DNA of 64,000 nt. Source: Anaerolineae bacterium. GTDB taxonomy: Bacteria > Chloroflexota > Anaerolineae > Aggregatilineales > Phototrophicaceae. The translations under genes were made by a program, and so were the position numbers. Positions 25,286 to 33,530 of the stretch are shown here, one piece after another (within the stretch, counting starts at the first letter, position 1; each line of letters begins with the position of its first letter). The notes below the pieces were generated by a model, which searched no databases, was not told the origin of the DNA, and saw nothing but the letters and a program-made list of their open reading frames with translations. The stretch lies in assembly GCA_023382675.1 (NCBI GenBank), contig JAHDWN010000025.1, forward strand, positions 37,341 through 101,340, written 5' to 3'.

Positions 25286-26248
25286 CTAAGCGGACGTGCC
25301 CAAAAAGCTGAAAACGTATACGCTGAAGCCGCTGGAACGAATGCGGAGCATCAGTTCGTGCGCCTCCTGGCGACGGTTTCGAACGAGATGATAGACACGC
25401 GGATGGTCGATCATGATATTACCGGTGGTACTCACATCGTCGCCTCGTTGCTCATCGGCCAGCGGGCGGTCATCCTGCCAGACTTCGACGCTCATGACCT
25501 CTGGATTGAGCATCCGCTCGACCAGTTCGTGGTGAGGGCTGAAGACAGCATAGATTTCGGCAGCTTCGTAGGGCATGTGGATGACACCTTCGGTCTGGCC
25601 GACGTAAGTCAGCTGTTCTTCACCCGCCTGCCATGCCCCCTGAATGTAGAAGTGCCCGGCGCGTCGTTGTTCGGGCAGGCGATAGAGGATGGGCGCATGA
25701 AGGGAATAGCCTTCCGGGTTGCCGAGGGCACCGCGCTGCGCGCCGGTGAATAGCTCTTGGATGCCTGGATCGCTTTGTTCAGATGCGGGCTGATCAAGCA
25801 GAGGCAAACTGGCTGAAGGATCGAGATCGCGCAGTGTCTTGTGGAGCTGTCGTTCAAATGCAGGCACACCGTAGATGCTTTGACCGACGATCATACCTTT
25901 ATGATTGATCAGGTAGGCCACCGGCACGACCGGAATATGGAAGGCGCGGGCAGCGGCGTGCTGATTGTCCAACAGCGTCGGATGGGCAAATCGGAGTTCT
26001 TGTGCGGTGCGCTCGACTTGATGGCGCTCGCGCTCGAACGAAAACAGGGGCGTGTGAACGCCTATGAAGGCCAGATTGTGCCCGGCATAGCGTTGTTCGA
26101 GGCGGCGGATCTCTCTTAAGAAAACAAGCGAAGCTAATGAGGCATAATCCCAGAAATAGACGATGACAGGCTGCCCCCGCAGCGCTGAAAGATGGATTTC
26201 TTGCTCGTGCAGCCATTCGCTTGGTGGGAATTCAGGCGCAATGGTCAT
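25286..26248 (-). CDS. Thioredoxin-fold (AhpC/TlpA-type) protein
   Basis: The chosen start at 26248 begins MTIAPEFPPSEW. The open frame upstream of this is antisense to the ARMT1-like gene and not coding. The N-terminal redoxin segment has PVIVYFWDYASLASLVFLRE, in which the usual CxxC pair is replaced by ASLAS. VPIVPVAYLINHKG follows, the cis-proline region of thioredoxin folds. The C-terminal half (about 160-320) has QEGVIHM-like and a beta-rich IYAVFSPHHELVERML segment. The protein is therefore probably not a classical disulfide oxidoreductase. It may instead be a NHL-less AhpC/TSA family protein with a binding domain of the DipZ C-terminal type. A GTG slightly upstream is another possible start. 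Confidence 0.7.
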   Translation of the reverse strand: MTIAPEFPPSEWLHEQEIHLSALRGQPVIVYFWDYASLASLVFLREIRRLEQRYAGHNLAFIGVHTPLFSFERERHQVERTAQELRFAHPTLLDNQHAAARAFHIPVVPVAYLINHKGMIVGQSIYGVPAFERQLHKTLRDLDPSASLPLLDQPASEQSDPGIQELFTGAQRGALGNPEGYSLHAPILYRLPEQRRAGHFYIQGAWQAGEEQLTYVGQTEGVIHMPYEAAEIYAVFSPHHELVERMLNPEVMSVEVWQDDRPLADEQRGDDVSTTGNIMIDHPRVYHLVRNRRQEAHELMLRIRSSGFSVYVFSFLGTSA

Positions 26249-26383
26249 GCGCTCAGGACGGAAACGAATGTTCACCGCTGACCTTGTATGACTCGCCTTA
26301 ACGTGAGATGAGAATACAAACATTTGTGGTCGCACGCAATAAGATTGAAGTGCTTTAGCCATTCTCGCCGAGGTGATCTGGAT

Positions 26384-27535
26384 ATGCCTACACTCCCTTT
26401 GGTTCGTACTGACACCAGCAATGCTTTTGCCCATAACACGATGAGCGTGCGTTCTCCGCACATGCTTCAGGAGATCATGAACTTCAATCCTGACTACCCG
26501 GCGGCCATTCGCAGAGGGCTGACCCGGCTGCAGGATGCGTTGGTCGCGGACGAGACGATCCCTGATTTGCGTCTGCCTGCGCCCGACTATGCAGATTGGG
26601 CAGCAACCCGTGAGCAATTTCCCGGCGCAACGTGGCTGGGGACGAGCTGGTTCTATGCCGAAGCGTTTCTCTATCGCTATCTCATGGACGTTGTTCGCTG
26701 GTTCGAAACTGGGCGTGATCCCTTCACCCACAAGAAAAGTGTCGAAACGTCCAGCGAAGCACTCTGGCATACGCTGGAAGAAGCGCTCGCAACCCGCACC
26801 CTCGCCCCGGAGGAGCGGTTGGGCGCGCTCCTGGAGTTCGATCTGTGGGGCAATCGTATCGATCTGAGCCTCGCGATTGCGGCTGCGCATGGCACAAAAG
26901 CTGACGACGGCGATTTGCTGGTGGATGACACCGCGAAGGTGGTGCCGCATCTGATGAGCGCGCCCGGCCAGGTGGATATTATCTGCGACAACTTCGGCAC
27001 CGAGTTTGCGATGGACTGCGCACTGACGGATGCACTCCTGGAACTGGGCCACGATGTGATGCTGCACGTCAAAATGCACCCCTACTTTGTCAGCGATACC
27101 ACTGCCGCCGATGTGCTGCCGTTCTGGCAGCTTCTGGTTGCGCAGGGGGGGGCTGCAGGCGCGCTCGGCGAACGCCTGCTTGCCGCCTTTGAGGTTGGGC
27201 GACTTCGCTTTGTGCCAGATTTTTTCTGGAACAGCGCACGCTTCATGTGGGAAATGCCGGATTATATGCGCCGTGTGTTCGCGAGTGCCGCGCTTGTGAT
27301 CGTCAAGGGCGATCTGAATTACCGCCGTTTGCTGGGCGATTATATCTTTGAGGCCACCACGCCATTCGACCAGGTGGTTTCTTATTTCCCTGCGCCGCTC
27401 GTGAGCTTGCGCACGCTGAAAAGCGATACGATTGTGGGTCTGCCCGCGGGATTAGCACAGACACTCGACACTCGTGATGCAAATTGGCGTACGAATGGTA
27501 AGCGCGGGCTGATTCAAAGCCGACTGCGTTGGTAG
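26384..27535 (+). CDS. ARMT1-like (DUF89) damage-control phosphatase
   Basis: The 383-residue protein has the DUF89 metal-site signature CDNFGTEFAMDCALTDALL, with the Asp-Asn pair, and a later KGDLNYRRLLGD. These are the conserved residues of subfamily III metal-dependent damage-control phosphatases. Such enzymes hydrolyse harmful sugar phosphates, such as fructose-1-phosphate or other overflow metabolites. I chose the ATG at 26384, with GAGGTG about 8 bases upstream. The N-terminal PTLPLVRTDTSNAFAHNTM is typical. The gene is divergent from the thioredoxin-like gene. Substrate choice cannot be inferred. Confidence 0.87.
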   Translation: MPTLPLVRTDTSNAFAHNTMSVRSPHMLQEIMNFNPDYPAAIRRGLTRLQDALVADETIPDLRLPAPDYADWAATREQFPGATWLGTSWFYAEAFLYRYLMDVVRWFETGRDPFTHKKSVETSSEALWHTLEEALATRTLAPEERLGALLEFDLWGNRIDLSLAIAAAHGTKADDGDLLVDDTAKVVPHLMSAPGQVDIICDNFGTEFAMDCALTDALLELGHDVMLHVKMHPYFVSDTTAADVLPFWQLLVAQGGAAGALGERLLAAFEVGRLRFVPDFFWNSARFMWEMPDYMRRVFASAALVIVKGDLNYRRLLGDYIFEATTPFDQVVSYFPAPLVSLRTLKSDTIVGLPAGLAQTLDTRDANWRTNGKRGLIQSRLRW

Positions 27536-27545
27536 CGCTTGGCGA

Positions 27546-27573
27546 TTGTCTTTGTGTAGGCGTGGGCTACAAT
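27546..27573 (+). promoter_or_regulatory. Promoter of the aminotransferase-serA pair
   Basis: TTGTCT (27546-27551) and TACAAT (27568-27573) are 16 bases apart and lie about 40 bases before the aminotransferase start. Confidence 0.55.
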
Positions 27574-27613
27574 ACGCTCCTGCAGTGCCAATCACACAAT
27601 CCAGGGAAATACC

Positions 27614-28699
27614 ATGCGTAGTGACAAGCATAAACGGCTGGTTATTCCAGGCCCGGTCGAGGTGCGTCCAGAAATATTGGACGCGCAAGCTCAATGGATG
27701 ATCGGCCATCGGTCGGCGGCGTTTGCGGACTTGTTCGCCCGCTTGCAGGCTAACCTCAAGCAGGTCTTCCTCACTCAATATCGCGTTTTTATCAGCGGGT
27801 CATCCGGCACGGGCTTGTGGGAAGGCGCATCGCGCAACTGCATTCGCGATGATCGCAAGGCCTTGCATCTGACCGGCGGCGCATTCAGCGAACGCTGGGC
27901 GGACGTCAGTCGTTTGAATGGCAAGCAGGTCGATGTCATCGCGGTGGAGTGGGGACAGGCGCACACGCCGGACATGGTTGCCGACGCGCTCAAGCGGGAG
28001 CGCTACGACGCGGTTTGTGTGGTTCACAACGAAACCAGCACGGGTGTGGCCAACCCGATCAAGGACATTGCAGCGGTTGTGCGCGAGTACGACGACACAC
28101 TGCTTATGGTCGATACGGTCAGTGGGATCATGGGGGCGGAATTCCGTACCGACGAGTGGGGGATCGACGTGGCGCTGACCTCGTCGCAGAAAGCCTTCGC
28201 GCTGCCTCCCGGCATGGCGCTTGCCAGTGTGAGCGACCGTGCGCTCGAACGAGCAAAGCAAGTCAAGAATCGTGGCTACTACTTCGATTTCGTCGATTGG
28301 GAGAAAAGTCTGCAAAAGAACAACACGACCTCGACACCGCCTGTCTCGCTCATGTTTGCGCTGGACCAGCAGCTCAATGACGTTCTGGCGGAAACGCTCG
28401 AAAGCCGTTGGGCGCGCCATCTGCAAATGCGCGATATGACACACCAATGGGCGATCTCGCGCGAGTTCGATCTGTTTGCACAAGATGGCTATCGTTCGCC
28501 GACAGTGACGACGGTCGCGAATCCCCAGAAGATCGATGTGGATGAGATGTCGAAATTCATGGCTGCCAAAGGCTGGGCGATGGACAAAGGCTACGGCAAG
28601 ATCAAGGGGACGACCTTCCGGATTGCGCATATGGGCGACATGCAACCGTCGGAACTGGAAGAAATCTTGAGCGGTCTTGACGAGTTCGCCGGCGCATAG
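27614..28699 (+). CDS. Class V PLP-dependent aminotransferase (alanine-glyoxylate / phosphoserine type)
   Basis: The 361-residue class V aminotransferase begins RLVIPGPVEVRPEIL. The PLP lysine is in the LTSSQKAFALPPGMAL motif, preceded by the cofactor-binding LMVDTVSGIMGAEF with the Asp that binds the pyridine nitrogen. This subfamily includes serine-pyruvate, alanine-glyoxylate and archaeal-type phosphoserine aminotransferases. The next gene, 12 bases away, is a phosphoglycerate dehydrogenase homologue. A role as the second step of serine biosynthesis is therefore attractive but not proven. Serine-glyoxylate transamination is the alternative. Confidence 0.85.
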   Translation: MRSDKHKRLVIPGPVEVRPEILDAQAQWMIGHRSAAFADLFARLQANLKQVFLTQYRVFISGSSGTGLWEGASRNCIRDDRKALHLTGGAFSERWADVSRLNGKQVDVIAVEWGQAHTPDMVADALKRERYDAVCVVHNETSTGVANPIKDIAAVVREYDDTLLMVDTVSGIMGAEFRTDEWGIDVALTSSQKAFALPPGMALASVSDRALERAKQVKNRGYYFDFVDWEKSLQKNNTTSTPPVSLMFALDQQLNDVLAETLESRWARHLQMRDMTHQWAISREFDLFAQDGYRSPTVTTVANPQKIDVDEMSKFMAAKGWAMDKGYGKIKGTTFRIAHMGDMQPSELEEILSGLDEFAGA

Positions 28700-28711
28700 G
28701 TAGGAGTGACC

Positions 28712-29677
28712 ATGACCTTCCACGTTCTTATTCCCGATAGTGTTCACCCGTCCGCATTAGAAGTCTTCCAGTCTGCGCCTGAGATCCGCGTGTCGGCTTC
28801 CGGCCAGCTCCAACGCGCGGAGACGTTGGCTGCGATAGCCGATGCGGATGCCTTGATTATTCGCAGCGCGACCAAAGTCGATGCGGAGATGTTGGCGGCG
28901 GGTTCAAAACTGCGCGCTATCGCCCGTGCGGGCGTAGGCGTTGACAATGTCGATGTCAAGACGGCCACAGCCAATGGCGTTGTCGTCATGAATACGCCGG
29001 ATGGCAACACCATCGCGACCGCTGAGGAGACGTTAGCGCTTATGCTGGCGTTGGCGCGTCATGTGCCGCAGGCTTACCTTTCCATGCGCGAGGGTAAATG
29101 GGATCGCAAGTCCTACATGGGCACAGAACTACGCGGGAAAACGCTCGGCATTGTCGGGTTTGGGCGTATTGGCCGCGCGGTTGCCAAGCGGGCGCTGGCG
29201 TTCGAGATGTCGGTCATTGCTTATGATCCGTACATCCCTGAAGATATCGCCGCTGACCTGGGAGTCGATCTGGTCAGCCTGGACGAAATCTACCGCCAGT
29301 CAGACTACATCACGCTGCACACCGTGCTGACCGACGAAACGCGCGGCATGATTCGCCGTGAGAATATCGACAAAATGAAACCTGGTGTGCGCATCGTTAA
29401 TGCGGCGCGTGGGGCGCTCATCAACGAAGCTGATCTTGCTGAAGCGATCAAGAGTGGCAAGATTGCAGGCGCGGCACTCGATGTGTACGCTCAGGAGCCG
29501 CCGCCTGCGGATCATCCCTTGATCGGGCTGCCGGGTGTCGTGCATACACCGCACCTCGCCGCCAGCACGGAAGAAGCCCAGATCGCGGTCGCTGTCGAAG
29601 CCGCAGAACTGATCGCGGATGGCCTCCTGAACGGAAAGTGGCGTAATGTCGTCAATCCTGAGGTGTTGCGGGCGTAA
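28712..29677 (+). CDS. serA: D-3-phosphoglycerate dehydrogenase-like (SerA), short form
   Basis: The 321-residue D-isomer 2-hydroxyacid dehydrogenase begins MTFHVLIPDSVHPSAL, with TAGGAG 7 bases before the ATG. It has the NAD-binding GFGRIGRAVAKRALAF. The active-site Arg, Glu and His lie in the typical places (VNAARGALINE, ALDVYAQEPPPADHPL and HTPHLAASTEEAQ). It lacks the C-terminal ACT and ASB domains, so feedback by serine is not expected through those domains. With the aminotransferase upstream it probably forms the first two steps of serine biosynthesis. A 2-hydroxyacid dehydrogenase with another substrate is possible. Confidence 0.9.
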   Translation: MTFHVLIPDSVHPSALEVFQSAPEIRVSASGQLQRAETLAAIADADALIIRSATKVDAEMLAAGSKLRAIARAGVGVDNVDVKTATANGVVVMNTPDGNTIATAEETLALMLALARHVPQAYLSMREGKWDRKSYMGTELRGKTLGIVGFGRIGRAVAKRALAFEMSVIAYDPYIPEDIAADLGVDLVSLDEIYRQSDYITLHTVLTDETRGMIRRENIDKMKPGVRIVNAARGALINEADLAEAIKSGKIAGAALDVYAQEPPPADHPLIGLPGVVHTPHLAASTEEAQIAVAVEAAELIADGLLNGKWRNVVNPEVLRA

Positions 29678-29794
29678 GAACTGGCGTGTGACAGCGTCCA
29701 TAGTATTGTGCGGACGCCTTCATTGCGTTTACCGTTGAGCGAATAAGCCAAATTCGTATGTCCGCACCGGAGCGACGACAGTATAAGAGGAAAC

Positions 29795-30559
29795 ATGAGT
29801 CAACCAATCGAACTTACCGACAGCAATCTGGACAGCGTCCTGAACGGCGAGAAACCTGCCCTGATTCTGCTCACGAACGGCGAAGGGCTGCGCGGCGACT
29901 TCAAGACCAGCTTCAACAAGATGGCTGTTGAGAAGAAGGGCGTCGTTTTCGCAACGCTTGATCCGAGCAAGAACCCGCAGTCCGCTGCTCATTTCGGCGT
30001 CGGCGATAAGCCGGTGCTGGTGGGGTGGTACTGTGGCGAAGAAGTCACGCGGCGATCCAAGCCGTGGGGCGCTGATTTGCAGCTTGCGCTGGAGATGGTT
30101 GAACGTGCATTGCAGAACGATCCGAATGCTGCGCCTGTTGCCGAAGCCGAGGAACAGGAAGCGTCTGCCACACCGCTGCCGGTGGTTGATACGCCTGTCA
30201 ACGTCACCGACTCGACATTCGAGCCGGATGTGCTCGAAGTCAGCAACGAAATGCCGGTCATCATCGATTTCTGGGCGGCATGGTGTGGACCGTGTCGGAT
30301 GGTCGCGCCAATTCTGGACAAGCTCGCCAAGGAATTCGCGGGTCAGGTCCGAATTGCCAAGGTCGATGTCGATGCGAATCCGCGCTTATCGGCGACCTTC
30401 CGCATTCAGAGCATCCCGAATTTGATGATCATCAAGAACCGGACGATCATCTTCAACCAGCCGGGCGCGCTGCCAGAACCCGCGCTTCGTGATCTGATCC
30501 AGCAGGCGATTGCACTTGAAGTGCCGCCGCCGGAAGAAACTCAGAAACCGCAAGCCTGA
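29795..30559 (+). CDS. Two-domain thioredoxin
   Basis: The 254-residue protein has a C-terminal thioredoxin domain (about 135-245) with the active site WAAWCGPCRMVAP and the cis-proline segment SIPNLMIIKN. The N-terminal 110 residues look like a second thioredoxin fold (KPALILLTNGEGLRGDFKT), but the active-site cysteines are missing and read EGLRGD. An alanine/glutamate-rich linker joins the two. The first domain may be a binding or regulatory module. An ATG at 29795 follows AGAGGAAAC. A terminator ends the transcript. Confidence 0.88.
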   Translation: MSQPIELTDSNLDSVLNGEKPALILLTNGEGLRGDFKTSFNKMAVEKKGVVFATLDPSKNPQSAAHFGVGDKPVLVGWYCGEEVTRRSKPWGADLQLALEMVERALQNDPNAAPVAEAEEQEASATPLPVVDTPVNVTDSTFEPDVLEVSNEMPVIIDFWAAWCGPCRMVAPILDKLAKEFAGQVRIAKVDVDANPRLSATFRIQSIPNLMIIKNRTIIFNQPGALPEPALRDLIQQAIALEVPPPEETQKPQA

Positions 30560-30583
30560 GACCAACCATCTCCCTGACTTGTC

Positions 30584-30621
30584 AGCGCCGTCATTCTCGC
30601 GTGAGAGTGGCGGCGCTTTTT
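30584..30621 (+). terminator. Terminator after the two-domain thioredoxin
   Basis: AGCGCCG (30584-30590) pairs with CGGCGCT (30611-30617). An inner stem of CATTCTC/GAGAGTG tightens the hairpin, and TTTTTG follows. Confidence 0.88.
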
Positions 30622-30974
30622 GTTTGCCTACAAATGCTCCAAGATGCATTTCTGTGGTCAGCCGTTGGTCAAGAGGATTCTGATCGCTGGGCTTCGTTAA
30701 CCTTTGTACACTTCGTAGAGAAAGTTTTGGACTTGCTGTAGAGCGTGTTAAAATCGCGTTTCAAACCGAAAATTGACCACCTTCTTGTCATCCGAGAGAT
30801 GACAAAAGGTATGTTTCGGCTGCGTCCTTTGTACTGGCGTATGCAGAATCCCATGTTATACTTGCGCCATTCGTCACAAAGTGCGCCAGTTTTGACATTT
30901 TCATACACCGGATCTCGGGAAGCAGTTACGATTGCTTGAGGCAATCGCATGAAGCTTGCAGGAGTACAACGCCG
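30622..30974 (+). promoter_or_regulatory. Leader of the nuo operon: extended -10 promoter and dyad operator
   Basis: This 353-base stretch holds no gene. A TGTTATACT (30854-30862) is an extended -10 element, and the -35 is poor. About 50 bases upstream lies a perfect dyad, TTGTCATC-N5-GATGACAA (30785-30805), which could bind a dimeric regulator. The rest, about 110 bases to nuoA, has no repeat that I recognise. Small open frames here lack ribosome sites. Confidence 0.55.
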
Positions 30975-31337
30975 ATGAATGTTATCAATGAGTGGGCGTT
31001 TATAGGGGTTTTTGTTGCCATTGCGTGGGTTATTCCCACGCTGCCTATCGCGCTGGCGGCGTTTGTCAGCCCGCGCAAGCCAAACGCCATTAAGATGCAA
31101 ACCTACGAGTGCGGCGTCGAGACAGTGGGCGACACGTGGGTTCAATTCAAGGTTCAGTATTACATTTACGGCCTTGTCTTTCTCGTCTTCGACGTGGAAA
31201 TGATCTTCTTGTTTCCCTGGGCTTTGGCGTACAACCGGCTCGACTTTTTCGCTTTCGGTGCTGGGCTTCTGTTTATCTTCCTGCTCACCGATGCGTTGAT
31301 CTACGCCTGGCGCAAGCGTGCGCTGGAGTGGGTCTAA
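30975..31337 (+). CDS. nuoA: NADH-quinone oxidoreductase subunit A
   Basis: NuoA is a three-helix membrane subunit of complex I. The 120-residue protein has MQTYECGVETVGDTWVQFKV, with the conserved YECG loop, and the YYIYGLVFLVFDVEMIFLFP segment, with the conserved Asp and Glu. I chose the ATG at 30975, with AGGAG 10 bases upstream, rather than a longer frame. It opens an operon with only membrane-arm genes. nuoB, C and D, which normally follow, are absent and nuoH comes next. Confidence 0.95.
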   Translation: MNVINEWAFIGVFVAIAWVIPTLPIALAAFVSPRKPNAIKMQTYECGVETVGDTWVQFKVQYYIYGLVFLVFDVEMIFLFPWALAYNRLDFFAFGAGLLFIFLLTDALIYAWRKRALEWV

Positions 31338-31374
31338 TTTGCCATGCAGCCAATCGGCGTGAGGGGCATCATCT

Positions 31375-32619
31375 ATGGAATGTAGAGACATTATCAACAC
31401 GCTGGCAGCCTGTTTGCAGGTAAGCGGCACCGATCCGGGTCTGGCACAGTTCATTCAGATCTTGCTCGGTGTTTTGATCGTCACGATGGCGCCACTGATC
31501 GTCGTCATCCTGCTGATCTGGGTTGAGCGTAAGTTCGCGGCGCGTGTTCAAGATCGTATCGGCCCCAACCGTGTTGGCCCGTATGGGCTGTTCCAAACGG
31601 TTGCCGATGCGCTCAAATTGATCACCAAAGAAGACATCACTCCCGCAGGCGCTGACCGCCTGATTTACAATCTTGCGCCCATCGTGTCGATAGTATCAGT
31701 GATTTTGATCTGGGCGGTCATCCCCTTCAGCCCGATCCACATCGGCGTCGATCTCTCGATTGGCGCGCTCTACTTCGTCGCCGTCGGCAGCATCGGTACG
31801 CTGGCGATCATGATGGCGGGCTGGTCCAGCAACAACAAATACGCGCTTCTCGGTGCGTTTCGTGTGGTCGCGCAGCTTGTCAGCTATGAAGTGCCGATGG
31901 TTTTTGCGCTGCTGGTGCCGGTGTTGATCGCGGGCAGCATGAGTATGCAGGGCATTGTCGAGGCACAACGTGGTATGTGGTTCGTCGTGCTCTCGCCGGT
32001 TGCAGCGCTGATCTTCTTCATCAGCACGCAGGCGGAAACGGGGCGCGCCCCGTTCGACTTGATCGAAGCCGAGTCCGAACTGGTGGCCGGTTTCAACATC
32101 GAGTATTCCGGTATGAAGTTCGGCCTGTTCTTCGCCGGTGAGTTCGTCCACGTCTTCACGAATGCGCTGCTCATGGCCGCGCTCTTCTTTGGCGGCTGGG
32201 TGGGCCCAGGGGTCGATCAGATACCGGCACTTGGCTTCGTCTACATCGCGCTCAAGGCGACGGTTTTCTATCTGGTTTCACTTTTGCTGCGCTCCACCTT
32301 GCCACGCGTTCGCATCGATCAGTTGATGTCCTTCAACTGGAAATTCCTGGTACCGGTGTCCATCGTCAATGTGATTGTCGTCGCCTTCCTGCTTCAGGTT
32401 GTGCGGGCGCTGGGGCTTGCCCCGGCGGCAGATTTGGCGAATGACTTTATTGCCAATCTACCACAGGCCATCGTGCTCTTGCTCGGCAGCTTGGTGATTG
32501 TCGCCTTCGTGTTGCAGCAACTGCGCAACTTCGGGCGGCAGGAACGCGCAGCAGCGCAGACGGTGATGGTACGTAAAGAAGATGATGTAGACATGCTGCC
32601 TGCACAGGCGGCACACTAA
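31375..32619 (+). CDS. nuoH: NADH-quinone oxidoreductase subunit H
   Basis: NuoH (414 residues) is the membrane subunit at the junction of the membrane and matrix arms, near the quinone site. Characteristic segments are RVQDRIGPNRVGPYGLFQ, LKLITKEDITP and RAPFDLIEAESELVAGFNIEYSG, which forms the conserved loop near the quinone channel. GAGGGG lies about 8 bases before the ATG. The C-terminus is longer than in E. coli NuoH (325 residues) by about 90 residues. nuoI usually follows nuoH but is absent and nuoJ comes next. Confidence 0.96.
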   Translation: MECRDIINTLAACLQVSGTDPGLAQFIQILLGVLIVTMAPLIVVILLIWVERKFAARVQDRIGPNRVGPYGLFQTVADALKLITKEDITPAGADRLIYNLAPIVSIVSVILIWAVIPFSPIHIGVDLSIGALYFVAVGSIGTLAIMMAGWSSNNKYALLGAFRVVAQLVSYEVPMVFALLVPVLIAGSMSMQGIVEAQRGMWFVVLSPVAALIFFISTQAETGRAPFDLIEAESELVAGFNIEYSGMKFGLFFAGEFVHVFTNALLMAALFFGGWVGPGVDQIPALGFVYIALKATVFYLVSLLLRSTLPRVRIDQLMSFNWKFLVPVSIVNVIVVAFLLQVVRALGLAPAADLANDFIANLPQAIVLLLGSLVIVAFVLQQLRNFGRQERAAAQTVMVRKEDDVDMLPAQAAH

Positions 32620-32684
32620 CTTGCGTCACAAGACAGGTGCGCGACACGATGCGCACCTGTCTGTCTTACGCAGAGGATGTGATA

Positions 32685-33200
32685 ATGCTTGAACTCAATG
32701 CGCAGTCGATTGGCTTTCTCGTCTTCTCGGTGTTCACGATCGGGGGCGGGCTGGGCGTTGTCACCAGTCGCAACCTGATTCACGGCGCGCTCTTTCTTAT
32801 ATTGAGCTTGTTTGGCGCTGCCGGGTTGTTCGTACTCTTGAGCGCCGAATTCCTGGCCGCCGTTCAGGTGCTTGTCTACATCGGCGCGATTGCCATTCTG
32901 ATCATCTTCGCGGTGATGCTCACGCGCAGCATGACGCGCTTGAGCGAGGTGTTCAACCGGCAGTGGTGGTTGAGCGCGGTGGTGGCGGTTGGGCTGTTTG
33001 TGCTTATACTCGTCGGCGTCATTCTGCCGGTCTTCGGCGGCATGGATACCGCGAGTGTTGCACCTGATGTTGCGACGACGGTTGATCTGGGTGTGGCACT
33101 AGTCGATGGCAATCAGTACGTACTGCCCTTTGAAGTGGCATCGATTCTTTTGACGGCAGCGATGATCGGCGCGATCGTGATTGCACGCGATAACGAGTAG
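32685..33200 (+). CDS. nuoJ: NADH-quinone oxidoreductase subunit J
   Basis: NuoJ (171 residues) is a small membrane subunit of complex I that takes part in the central proton pathway. It has the family signatures LIHGALFLILSLFGAAGLFV and EFLAAVQVLVYIGAIAILIIFAVML. I chose the ATG at 32685, with GAGG about 9 bases before it. An upstream part of the frame has no membrane sequence. It is followed 12 bases later by nuoK. Confidence 0.95.
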   Translation: MLELNAQSIGFLVFSVFTIGGGLGVVTSRNLIHGALFLILSLFGAAGLFVLLSAEFLAAVQVLVYIGAIAILIIFAVMLTRSMTRLSEVFNRQWWLSAVVAVGLFVLILVGVILPVFGGMDTASVAPDVATTVDLGVALVDGNQYVLPFEVASILLTAAMIGAIVIARDNE

Positions 33201-33212
33201 GGGACGCGGCTC

Positions 33213-33521
33213 ATGGTACCTTTGTGGATGTATTTGTTGGTGGCAGCGGCGCTGTTTTGCATTGGCGCTTATGGGGTGCTGTCGCGGCGTAATGCGGTCG
33301 CGATTCTCATGAGCGTCGAATTGATGCTGAACGCCGTCAATATCAACTTGATTGCTTTTTGGCGTTATCTCACCCCGCAGAATATGTCGGGGCAGGCCTT
33401 CGCGGCCTTTGTCTTTGTCATCGCTGCGGCAGAAGCGGCGGTCGGTCTGGCGATTATCATCTCGGTCTACCGCAGCCGCCGTTCGGTTGTCGTCGAAGAC
33501 GTGAACCTGCTGAAAGGCTAG
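33213..33521 (+). CDS. nuoK: NADH-quinone oxidoreductase subunit K
   Basis: NuoK (102 residues) is a three-helix subunit homologous to MrpC. The glutamates of the proton channel are visible in the [16 protein letters not shown] and [17 protein letters not shown] segments. Its length fits the family. It follows nuoJ after 12 bases and precedes nuoL by 9 bases. Confidence 0.96.
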   Translation: MVPLWMYLLVAAALFCIGAYGVLSRRNAVAILMSVELMLNAVNINLIAFWRYLTPQNMSGQAFAAFVFVIAAAEAAVGLAIIISVYRSRRSVVVEDVNLLKG

Positions 33522-33530
33522 GTTTAGAGT

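Noticed and set aside
25286..27079. A single 597-residue minus-strand frame across the thioredoxin-like gene and the opposite ARMT1 gene
   Set aside because: Only the part below 26248 looks like a real protein. The rest is antisense to a well-supported gene on the other strand and has no family similarity.
30669..31454. Minus-strand open frame across the nuoA region
   Set aside because: It overlaps nuoA and the leader region and shows no recognisable protein features.
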